Shown piece after piece: positions 46,515-57,081 of a stretch of 64,000 bases of DNA. The notes below the pieces were generated by a model. The model worked only from the letters and a program-made list of their open reading frames with translations, had not been told where the DNA came from and did no database searches. The DNA is taken from contig JAKZHN010000015.1 of assembly GCA_037179335.1 (NCBI GenBank), positions 186,001-250,000 of the forward strand, in the 5' to 3' direction. Position numbers and translations under genes: made by a program. How positions within the stretch are numbered: position 1 is the stretch's first letter; each line of letters opens with the position of its first letter. This stretch comes from Cyclaneusma minus (Eukaryota; Ascomycota; Leotiomycetes; Marthamycetales; Marthamycetaceae).

Positions 46515-48906
46515 TGCCGCAGCCCGCAGCAGAGTAGACAGATGCGAATGGTTGGCGTCGGTGTTGAGCGCACTTAGAGACTCGAGGTTGTCGAGGGTGC
46601 CGGATCGGAAGGCTTTGTCGACGTTAGGAGGCTCTGGAAAGCACGATGCGGATTGGACCAGGCCTCACCTATTGCACGCGAGCCATAAAACCGCAGCGCA
46701 CGAGCAGGGCACAGCCAATTCGGTGTCTGGAGAGAAGAGAATTCGAAATCAGTGGGCAGACTCGGGTCGGATTTCGTGTTGCATCAGAGAAAGAGCGTGA
46801 GTGGTGCAGAGACCGGAACGACGGTGGATCAATTGGCGATGGTTTGGATGGTTGATGGCTTGCACACCTCACTGGGCCAGCAGAGAGGAGACGACCATTT
46901 TGCGTGCTGCGAGATCGAGGGCCGGCACGCTACGCTGGCTTAGCCGCTAGAGACCCGCTAAGCCGCTCGCGGCCTAGCACCTCGCGCAGACAGCGGCGCT
47001 AATTGGCTGCAATTAAACTACCCGGGCCTAGCAGAGACGGAAGGTGCTCTTTTTGGTTGCTGCGCCACATACAACAGATCCGAAGTGATATTCCAGCAGT
47101 TGCCGGATGGATGCTCATCAAGTCCACTGATGAGAACAATGCGACGGGCCCATGACGCAGCAGCAGCTATTATTTATTTACAGCAAGGAAAAGTCATTTG
47201 GAATGCGTGGGGAAGCCGGGAAAACACTGCATGCTCCCGCGCGCGGGAAAAAGAGGCGTTGCACAGTGTGACCGAGACACTCTTGGTGTCGAGAAAAGGC
47301 CATGTCCCACGGCACCCACGCCTCGTGAGATGGCCTGAAGCTAAACCAGTCTGGCGCCAGCTGGTGTCGTGGTGGTGGAGTACAGGTATGTGGGACATCG
47401 CACGGCGACACCCTATCTGGCCCTCAGGAGGCCAGCTTAGAAGGAGCCCAGCCTGTCTGTCAGAGCCCCTGACCTCCCGCTGTCTATCACGAACCGAAGC
47501 CGAGGCGCCTCTCAAGCTCTCCAAACTTGAGCCCTTCTTGTCACCGTCGTCGATCGTCGAAACCAGATGTCTGGCATCAACATGTCCTTTATGGCATAGG
47601 ATGGCTATATCTCTAAGCCATGCATGACGCTGTCGATGGGACGATGACTGCTGCCAGACGAGCAATGCAAGGTGTGGTCACCGACAGCTGAAGCTGCAGG
47701 CCTGCAACAGCATAAGACTCTGTTTTAGAATCCAGGGTCCACATGGGGAATTGGGATTGTACAAAATGCGACTCCTGCCGTCGCCCGTGAAACCATATCA
47801 AACCCGTCTGCCCGTCTGCCCGTCTGCCGCCGTCATTGGCCATCTGTCCTAAGATGAACTTAACAACTTCCAGCATCACAACCTTCCGGGATGACCTTGA
47901 CCATACAGCTCTCAAGCTTCGATTCCAACACCCTAGGAGAGCCAAAAGATGCATCATCTCTCCGAGGTCTCCGATCATGAACTATGATTATGGAAGGCAC
48001 TATTCATACATATTCATAATCCCCTCGATCATTGTTTGCTAGGGCCACCACGGCGTCAAGATGTACAACATCAACTTGACAACTTCTAAAATAGCAACAC
48101 TCCTGACAGTGCCTTCATGTAAATATGTATCTCCATTCTGTACTTTGGGGGCTTAGGCAACGACTTCGTCAGGTTCAAATTGGGTCAGAACAGTGTCACC
48201 AATCAGGTCTGACCCTCAAGTGAAGGCTCGAGGCCTAGACTCTTCGTTGGCCACAGATATCTGATTCGGACTTCTATTTATATCAAATCCCTCCCTATAT
48301 TATTCTGCACTCAACCTTTCATAAGACACCCATCACCATAGTATGACATCAAAAACCTGGGAATCGGTCTTCTTCAAGTCATGACTGGTTGGCCATAATC
48401 GACCTGCTAAGCCGTTGGTATCACTGATTCGGGTACGTACCTTCAACTTTCCAATCATTGGAAATCATATCAGACACTCGATATTGCCAGTGACTTGGCA
48501 TGAGCCATGTCGCGAGAAGCAAGAGGTAGTAAGAAGCGGCAGCCTGAACGTCATTATTCGAGTTCTCGGATATCTCTCTATCCATACATGTATGTTCCTG
48601 CTGTAATGTATGACTTCTCAGCAAGACTATATATACCATAATCATAAAAAAAGAACTGGTGAGCCGTTAGCCACAGGGTTCTCTGGGAACATTGGCCATT
48701 CCGGATGCTTATACAGAGCTGGGGTTCCATTCCACGATATATCATCCAGAAATCCATCTCGCAGCGAGCACGTCGGCGTTAGTGTTTCCCAGAGGAATTA
48801 TAAGCCGTAACTAAAGCGTAGCCCATATCTTCATGAATTCGTATAACGTGAAATCCTTCAACCCAGCAAACTCCAGACTCACAGACATCAAAGCAAACAA
48901 AAGCCC
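46515..48906. promoter_or_regulatory. RAX2 upstream region and LCL3 downstream region
   Basis: About 2.4 kb without a convincing gene. The part from 46.9 to 47.05 kb has GCTAAGCCGCT-type inverted repeats. Three exact copies of CCCGTCTG lie at 47803-47826. Overlapping ORFs at 47.1-47.9 kb on both strands show no protein features. Confidence 0.45.
47803..47826. repeat. Three tandem copies of CCCGTCTG
   Basis: This is a short exact octamer repeat in non-coding DNA and probably a slippage product. Confidence 0.7.
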
Positions 48907-49932
48907 TCACTTCCTCAACCTCGACCATCTCAGCATCCTCCCCACCACTCCCTCTCCTTCCACCACTTTCTTCCTCCCCATCACCACCACCCCATCCCCC
49001 TCCTTCACCGCCCTCTTAAACTCCCTCGGACTCACAAAAGCCTTCTCACTCTGTCCCCAGATCCCCCTCTTCTGTTCCCTCGCCCTCCTCTCCGCCTTCC
49101 TATACTCCTCTTCCAGCCCCCCAAACTCCGACCCCGTCTTCCCCTCATACACCGTCGCCATGCCCGCCTTCAGCATCTCCAACCCTACATTCTTTCGCCG
49201 AAGCCAACGTCTTACGTAGACTGCAGCAACGACTCGATCATATTGGTCTCGTCTGTAGATATAGCAGCGCACACGCCGGTTGAGAATGTATCCGCGCAGC
49301 CACTCTAGAGCTTCGGTCGCATGCGGTTGTCCTGGTTTGCCGAAATGCGCACCTTCAGGAGCGTCGACGCCCGCTATTCGGATTCCTATCTGCCAGTCCA
49401 TCAATTAGCATAACCCCCTTCCAAGAATTCCCATATCACTTCTTCTCTCCCCCACCCAAGTCCGCCCTTCAGCACGTATACTTCTCTTCCCCCAAAAAAC
49501 CAAGCCCCCATCCAAGGAAACTATCTGCAACCACGGAAACACAAAAACACATACCGTCCTCCCCGTCAACCGCCCCCTCCTCCCCCCAGCCTTCGTCGGC
49601 ACACCCCTCGCCCACCCCCAGCCCGCCAACCGTCCACCCGGCATATGAAACAAATGAAATCCATCCCCATCGCCCACAGATGTAACTTTCCCAAACAAAC
49701 TCCTTTTCCTATACATACCCTGTCCAATACTCGCCGTGCCTGGTATGCGCCGCAAGTAGTATTTGTAGATGTGCCGAGTGCCTAGGACGGCGGATGTGAG
49801 GATTATGGTGGAGATGATGTTGCGAGGTTCGAGGTAGTGCGACCAGTCGGTGGCATTGAGGTTGTCGGCCCATTTGGAGGTGGATTTGGAGGGGGTGGAA
49901 GGGTTGGAGGAGGTCCATGGCGGCCACTGCAT
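48907..49932 (-). CDS. LCL3: Lcl3 membrane-anchored endonuclease, SNase-like (286 aa)
   Basis: Exon 1 is 49932-49555 (126 codons) and exon 2 is 49389-48907. The 165-bp intron has donor GTATGT, branch GCTAAT and acceptor GGCAG, phase 0. One TM helix at about 39-55 ([17 protein letters not shown]) anchors the protein. The staphylococcal-nuclease-like domain follows with [11 protein letters not shown] (Asp at about 88-90), then RIAGVDAPE (Arg130, Asp135, Glu138, the metal and phosphate residues of this fold), then [14 protein letters not shown], which supplies the second conserved Arg. Lcl3 is a fungal protein reported as mitochondrial in yeast. Substrates are little known. The C-terminal tail is basic and ends LRWSRLRK. 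Confidence 0.92.
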
Positions 49933-50681
49933 TTTGTTTTTGGCCCGAGGGGGATAGGCGCATAAGAAGGAGACGGCGGTGGAGGGAAGACGATGTGCGA
50001 GTTCAAGCCGGGAGTCGGATGTTGGACGTTGTTATTTTCCAGTCGTTTGTTTACCTCGTCGATCTGTATTCAGCCTCGTGGGATGTGAGGCAAGTACAAG
50101 CGAGCCTCGAAGTCTGGGGAAGTGGGGCCAATGCAGCAACACTATGAACTTTAGGTTGCTGTTGATAACCCACAGACGATATATTTCTACTTTTTATTCA
50201 TAAGCCTTGAACAAATTGCAATAAATCCGTTCCTGATTGTGTTGGGTGGCTAGCTTGGTCCACGATTTCTGAACTGCAGCGACAAACCGGCATACCCCTT
50301 TACAGTTTGATATACCGGTATCACAGAAGAATAGATCAGTGATGACAGGAACTAGTCTAATTGTCTTGTAGAATCGTTTTCTTCACTTGTCTTTCGAAGA
50401 TCGCCAGAACTCACAAAAGCCATTGAGTGTAACAGCAGGGTCGAATCTTTGTATGCTCTCTTATTCTTATGTTCCTCCCTCTTGCTTCCGAACATCTCGA
50501 ACAGTCGAATCATAGCTGGACGCACGCTTCTGTATCAAGGCTTTTGATTCTGACTGTTGGAAAAGAAGACTCGGCCGCCGCATACTCTTCTCGGTATGAA
50601 CATACTTTACTTTTTTGCCTACACCGCTGCAGAAACCGAAATACGCCGCGATCATTCTGGTTTCCGCTTCGCCTGACCCCC
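49933..50681. other. Intergenic stretch between LCL3 and ARPC2
   Basis: These 749 bp hold the LCL3 promoter and the ARPC2 3'UTR. No further gene is seen. Confidence 0.45.
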
Positions 50682-51894
50682 TTAAGCGTTTTGTCTGAAC
50701 GTGCGTCCACTGGCTGTCTTGCGTTCCTTCTCCTCGTTTTCTGGACGAGCTCTGCGGAGGACTGAAGAGGGTCAGTATCTGTGTTGTGTGACTCGAAAAG
50801 GGGAAAGTGTCACCTTGGAGGAAGTCTGCTGTACGGCGTCGCATTCTGGAGTGTATGTAGGCCTGTTGCAAATTAGACACAGCATTCCAATATCGCAAGC
50901 ATGGTAGTATACCTTGGAGGCTTTGATGTGGTAGTGGAAGTAGTCTCGGAATGTTTGGATGTGTGAAATTACATCGTCCATTCGTTGTTTTGTAAGATGA
51001 CGCGGGAAAAGAACTTGGTTTTTTAGCAAGACCTCACCCAGAGCAGGATGTCAAATATCGTACCAAAAGTGACATAGCCAATTTCTCCGGTTCCATTGTC
51101 CTTCACACCAGGCACCCCCTGAAGCTCGAGCGGCGGGTCGGTTCGGAAAAGGACTTGAGGAGCATTTTGGATGGCGCGTCTTCGAGCATCGACGAACTCC
51201 TGGATGAAGACCTTTCCAAATATGCGGTCGGTTTCCTCTTTGAAGATTGTGCTGAAGATGACGGTAACTCGGTCGTGGCTCGCCTTGATGTAGATAGCCT
51301 CCTCATCTCGGTAGTGGATTGCCATGACCTCTCCGCCTTCTCGAACTCCCTGCGGTGCTTCCTCCGATGTGAACTTCGAGGCTTCTTCTGCCAGTCTGTG
51401 GTGCTCGGTGAAGGCATGTTCAAAAGGGGCGGCCATGGCATTGCGCTTCAGGAGCGACACTCTTCGGATCAAGTCATCCCGAGATTCTGGGCATGATTAG
51501 CCTGCGAAACATATACTTAGAGATGCCACTTGAGCTACCTTTGTCTTCTGGCAGAGCTTCTAAGTCGACCTGCACCGAGAAGTTGTAGCCGCTTTCCGGC
51601 GCAACGACATAGGGGCCATATTCGCGTTCCAATACTTGCTGTGCGCCGAAAGCTAGGAGCTCATTGTAACATCGGACTTGGATAGAAACCAGGATCTTGG
51701 TCTTTGATTCAGGAGTCGAGATATGGAAGGTGACGCCGTCGAAATCGGAAACGGTCTGATCAATTGATACCGGAGGTGCTCTATTGTCCAGTCAGTACCA
51801 TAATGTCCAGATAGCTTGGACATGCTGCTTACCCCGAGAGACGTTCCGTGAGGACCGATTGGATCAGGACATTTTGGTAGTCTAGGAGAAGCAT
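50682..51894 (-). CDS. ARC35: Arp2/3 complex subunit 2 (ARPC2/Arc35, p34), six exons (318 aa)
   Basis: Exons: 51894-51833, 51780-51539, 51486-51064, 51013-50913, 50862-50814 and 50761-50682. The five introns are 50-52 bp, GT-AG, all in phase. The rebuilt protein starts [19 protein letters not shown], continues with [34 protein letters not shown] and [19 protein letters not shown], and ends [21 protein letters not shown]. These are the hallmark stretches of ARPC2, and the length is normal. ARPC2 and ARPC4 form the structural core of the Arp2/3 complex that nucleates branched actin, in fungi mainly for endocytic patches. The gene is divergent from UTP12 with only 260 bp between start codons. 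Confidence 0.95.
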
Positions 51895-52154
51895 CTTTGC
51901 GATGTCCTGCAGGAATTCAATGAGCCAGACAGAGCTCCTCGAGGTAGCTCTTTCTCACGTCGATTACCTGGAGTTGACGGTGTCTGGTGAGGCGGGCTGA
52001 GTGGGAGAGCGTGCATAACTCCGTGTATAAATACCTCAGGCTCGCATAAAGTTTATGTATCGCCCGCGCTCTTATCGATACGAACTTTTTGTTCTGGCGC
52101 ACCAATTCTCGAAAAGTTCAATTCTCATTCTGGTCGCAGAGGAATGCTGAAAAT
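51895..52154. promoter_or_regulatory. Compact bidirectional promoter ARC35 / UTP12
   Basis: 260 bp separate two divergent start codons (51894 minus and 52155 plus). Both genes are essential housekeeping genes. Coupled transcription is plausible. I identify no specific factor site. Confidence 0.6.
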
Positions 52155-55103
52155 ATGGTGAAATCCTATTTGTAAGCTAGGATCTACACCTTTTCAATCA
52201 AATCAAGCTAACGTACAATTCCCAGGAAATACGAGCAGTCGAAGACCTTCGGTGTCATTAACTCGGCCTCCGCGAACGTCGTCTGGATTGGAGAAAATGT
52301 CAAATCTCGAGGCACCGGCGCCGGCGTGGCTGTAGCAGCTGCAAATGAGGAAGTACGATGCTGGGATGTCAAGAAGGGCGAGCTACTCAATACCTGGAAA
52401 GATGCCGACTGTTCGGCGCAAGTCACAGCCATTGCGCAGAGCAAAAGCGACCCCGATGTGTTCGCTGTGGGCTACGAGGACGGCAGCTTGAGGCTTTGGG
52501 ATTCGAAAACCTCGACCAACTTACTCACCCTCAATGGCCACCGATCCGCCATCACAGTTCTTGCATTCGACAGATCAGGGGTGCGACTGGCCAGTGGATC
52601 AAAGGACACCGATGTGATCGTCTGGGATCTCGTGGCCGAAGTGGCCTTGTTCAAGCTTAGGAGTCACAAGGACCAGATTACGGGACTACATTTCCTCAAG
52701 ACAGAGCCCCCGGTTGAAGATGGAGTTGATGGGGACACTGCCATGGTCGCTGGTGAAGACGACAGCGACAAATTCCTTCTGACTACTGGCAAGGACGCCC
52801 TTCTCAAACTTTGGGATCTGGAGTCTCAGCACTGCATCGAAACACACGTGGCCCAGTCAAACGGAGAGTGTTGGGCGCTTGGTGTATCCCCCGACGGCAG
52901 TGGCTGCGTTACGGCTGGAAACGATGGCGAAATGAAGGTCTGGTCCATAGATGGCGCAGGCCTCTTCCATCTGTCGCAACACGTCGATTCAACTCCGAAT
53001 AAATCCTATTTACATGGACGCGGAATCCTGTACAGACACGGTCGAGACAGGGCTCTGGAAATCAGTTTTCACCCAAGACTCGATTACTTCTCAGTTCATG
53101 GTTCAGAAAAAGCCGTCGAGATATGGAGGATACGAACCGAAGAAGAAATACAAAAGCTCTTAGCCCGCCGAAGGAAACGAAGGAGGGAGAAGCTGAAGGC
53201 TTCCAGCGACAAGAAAGCTGCTGAAGAGGCCGATGCAGCGGACGACGAAGCACTCGATATATCAAGTGCGGAAATTGGCGATATCTTCACATCTCACGTC
53301 ATAATAAGAACAGGAGGAAAAGTACGGTCTGTAGACTGGAGCAGAGGAAAGGTAGCCAAGACTTTGCAGTTACTTGTGTCTACCACGAATAACCAACTCG
53401 AAGTTTACAGCTTACCTGTTAAGCAAAAGTCGAAAAACACCAGCGACGAACAACCGGACTACACCAGGACTCTTTCAGTCGAACTGCCAGGCCACCGCTC
53501 AGACATCAGAACCTTGGCCCTGAGCGCGGACGATAGAATGCTTGCATCCGCATCCAATGGCGCCCTCAAGATCTGGAACGTCAGAACGGGTACTTGTATC
53601 CGTACTTTCGAGTGTGGCTACGCTCTATGCTGTGCTTTCTTGCCGGGTGACAAGATTGTGGTTGTTGGTACGAAGGGTGGGGAGCTGGAGCTTTTCGACG
53701 TGGCTTCAGCTTCAATGCTCGACACAGTGAAAGCGCACGATGGAGCCATCTGGTCCCTCCACGTACATCCAGACGGAAGATCAGTAGTAACTGGAAGTGC
53801 CGACAAGTCCGCCAAGTTCTGGAAATTCGAACTCGTTCAAGAGGAGATTCCAGGTACCAAGCGGACTACCCCACGCCTGAAGCTCGTTCAGATCCCGAGG
53901 GTCCTGAAGGTTTCCGACGACATTTTGGCTGTCAAATATTCCCCAGACGAGCGTCTCCTGGCAGTGGCTTTACTTGACAGTACTGTCAAAGTCTTCTTTA
54001 CGGACTCGCTGAAACTGTTCCTCAACCTTTACGGACACAAGCTCCCAGTGCTCAACATGGACATCTCATTCGACAGCAAGCTTATTGTCACCTGCTCGGC
54101 CGATAAGAATGTCCGCTTATGGGGTTTGGACTTTGGCGACTGTCACAAAGCCTTCTTTGCGCATCAGGACAGTATCTTACAAGTTGCATTTGTCCCCCAT
54201 AACCAGGACGGGAATGGCCATCACTTCTTCAGTACCAGCAAAGATCGACTGATCAAATACTGGGATGGTGACAAGTTTGAGCAAATCCAGAGGCTCGGCG
54301 GACATCATGGCGAAATTTGGGCACTGGCGGTCAGTCGTACTGGGGCTTTCATCGTCAGCGCCAGTCATGACAAGAGTATCCGAATCTGGGAACAAACAGA
54401 TGAGCAGATCTTCTTGGAGGAAGAGAAAGAAAAGGAGATGGAGGAGCTTTATGAGAGCACCTTGACCAAGTCGCTAGAAGCAGAAGACGGAGGCGGGGAT
54501 GAAGCAGAAGTCGGTGAAGCCAGCAAACAAACCAGCGAGACGCTTATGGCAGGAGAGAAGATCGCTGAAGCTCTCGAAATTGGCATGGCTGATCTGGAAA
54601 TCATGAAAGAGTGGGAAGAGGCCAAACGGACACAGCCAAACATCGCACCGCCGGCCCGGAATCCGCTCTTCATGGCCCTCGGTGGCATAAGTGCAGAACA
54701 GCATGTCATGACTACACTGCAGCGGATCAAGTCTGCAGCATTGACAGATGCCTTGCTTGTTCTGCCCTTCTCGATGCTCCCGGCTCTGTTCACTTTCCTC
54801 AATATCTTTGCTCTGAAGAGCATGAATATTCCGTTAACCTGCCGAGTGCTGTTCATTATGCTGGATATTCATCACAAGCAGCTGGTTGCCACCAGAGCAA
54901 TGCGAGTCATGCTTGACGGCATTCGAGTCAACTTGAGGAAGTCCTTGCAGAGCCAGAAGGATGAGATGGGCTACAACCTCGCGGCATTGCGCATTGTGGG
55001 CAAGCAAGTCAGCGAACATGGCGTCAAAGACTATGTGGACGAGGAGACCTGGGAAGAAGGGTCCAAAGAACAGCGGAAACGAGGATTTGTTCACGTGGCA
55101 TAA
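52155..55103 (+). CDS. UTP12: Utp12/Dip2 U3 snoRNP WD-repeat protein (964 aa)
   Basis: Exon 1 (52155-52171) codes only the first five residues plus two bases. A 54-bp intron (donor GTAAGC, acceptor CCCAG) leads to exon 2 at 52226-55103, restoring MVKSYLKYEQSKTFGV, the conserved start of Utp12. Tandem WD40 repeats (LNGHRSAITVLAFD, LASGSKDTDVIVWD and so on) fill residues about 1-720 and form two propellers, with a Lys/Arg-rich insert near 310-330 (LLARRRKRRREKLKA). The last about 120 residues are the Utp12 domain (ALLVLPFSMLPALFTFLNIF and following). Utp12 belongs to the UTP-B module of the small-subunit processome and acts in 18S pre-rRNA processing in the nucleolus (human WDR3). Missing the tiny first exon would wrongly start the protein at a GTG or internal codon. 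Confidence 0.95.
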
Positions 55104-55753
55104 GAAGTTCGAAGGTACAACTAGCATTGCATGGCGCTCAAAACGAGGCTCTAATTTTCGATAGATATTGCAAATCGTTGCTGTCCGTCTTTCTCCGATC
55201 CATGCCGCGTACTTAATCTTATATTTGGCGCCTCAAGTGCTCTCCCGAGCCTCTTGTGGTCATGTCGCTGGAAGCTTCCATATGATTGACTTCGATTTCA
55301 GCAGTTGACAGGAGTCTCAAACTTTATTGTTCTCGTCCGACGTTCAAGTTGAGTTGGCCGTGATCCTCGGCCCCACATTCGTGAACCCCGCCATCGCGGA
55401 TCCGCAAAACCTGGGGTTGCTCGGCATGACAGTTCCCCATAAAGCTCTTTAGACCCATCAACGTCTCAGCGAATTTCGTGTTTGTATACCAGAAGGTTTT
55501 GTTACACCAACTGCCGACCGGAGAGCAGGCTAGTACTCGGATTGATCCAATTGGGCCAAGTATTCTGGTGACAACCATACTTTGGCTTCCGGAAGAGCTT
55601 CAGCTCTGGACCTCGGCTCGTGACCTTCCCTGGACCTCCACTGGACCTCAACCCATAGCACCGCAGACAAGTCCAACTTGAAAAGACTCAATCGCAACCA
55701 GCGCCCTACCGACAACAAGAATTGCAATTCCGTGTATCTAGGAGATCTTCAAA
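55104..55753. other. Intergenic stretch between UTP12 and the APH-family gene
   Basis: These 650 bp hold the UTP12 terminator region and the promoter of the plus-strand gene at 55754. No additional gene is seen. Confidence 0.45.
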
Positions 55754-57081
55754 ATGGCAGGTGCCGTACGCCAACCCATCGACATCTCATCTCTCGAGCG
55801 CTACATCTCCAAAAACGTTCCCGAAATCAAAGTCCCCCTGGACGTAAAACAAGTATGCTTCTGCAATTCTTTCCACTCCCACTCTCTCTAACATATCAAT
55901 TTCCACTCCCAATTGTCTCCTCCCCTTTCTCAACAGTTCTTTTACTTACACTCCCGTTCAGTTCGGCTATGGCCAGTCCAACCCAACCTACCTCCTCACA
56001 TCCGCAGACAACTCTAAATACGTGATGCGCAAGAAACCCCCCGGCCAGCTCCTCTCCAAGACAGCCCACAAAGTCGAGCGCGAATACCGAGTCATCCACG
56101 CCCTAGAAAACACCGATGTGCCCGTCCCCAAAGCCTACTGCCTCTGCGAAGACGCCTCCGTCATCGGCACACCATTCTACATCATGTCATTCTGCGACGG
56201 GCGCATTTTCGAAGACCCAAGTTTCCCCTCCGTCTCGCCCTCAGACCGCAACGAAATGTGGCACGACGCAATCCGCACCTTGGCGAAACTGCACCGCATA
56301 AATCCGAAAGATGTAGGCTTGGAGAGCTTTGGAAAACCAAGCGGATTTTATGATCGCCAGATCAAGACATTTGCGACGATTTCGGAGGCGCAGAGTAAGG
56401 CGGTTGATGTCGAGACGAAAGAGCCGGTGGGGAAGATTCCGCATATTGAGGAGATATTGGCGTTTTTTAGTGATCCGAAACGCCAGCCGAAGGACAGGGG
56501 AACGCCGGTGCATGGGGATTATAAGATTGATAATTTGATTTATCATAAAACCGAGCCGAGGGTTATTGGGATTATCGAGTGAGTTTGCCCCTACCCAACC
56601 TCCCTTGTGATGCATTATACCAGGACAGTCTCTGGGTGAAAATGATATTGTAATCGTTTAATCTGCCAGGCTGACCACACAAACCAACAGCTGGGAAATG
56701 TCCACAATCGGCCACCCACTCTCCGACCTCATCAACCTCATCACGCCCTTCCTCCTCTCCGAGCACAACATGGGATCCCGCACCTACCCTTCCTTCACCT
56801 CCACCAACCTTGCGCCCGGCCTGCCCACGAAAGAACAAGCCGTGAAATGGTACAACGAGGTCGCCGGCTGGGACGCTTTTCCGGACCTAGCTTATGGAGC
56901 GGCTTTTGGGATGTTCAGGGGAACGTGTATTTTCCAGGGTATTGCGGCGAGATATGCTATGCGTCAGGCGAGTAGTGCGCAGGCGAAGGCGACGGGCGCG
57001 CTGATGGGGCCGTGGGCGGATCTGAGTTGGAATTTGGTTAGGGAGGCGAGAGATGGGGGGAAGGCGAAAGAGAAGTTGTGA
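55754..57081 (+). CDS. APH/choline-kinase-like phosphotransferase, ACAD10/11 N-domain type (368 aa)
   Basis: Three exons: 55754-55852, 55962-56578 and 56691-57081, with introns of 109 and 112 bp, in phase. The second junction rebuilds GIIDWEMST. Kinase-like features are the glycine-containing start [10 protein letters not shown], the ATP-site Lys in YVMRKKPPG (about 57), Brenner's motif HGDYKIDN (217-224, catalytic Asp219 and Asn224) and the metal-binding Asp239 of IIDWE. This is the pattern of aminoglycoside-phosphotransferase-fold enzymes, most like the kinase half of ACAD10/ACAD11, which act on 4-hydroxyacyl-CoA. No acyl-CoA dehydrogenase domain follows, so it is stand-alone as in many fungi. 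The C-terminus KAKEKL resembles PTS1 only weakly, since Glu at -3 is not standard. The substrate is not known. Confidence 0.88.
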
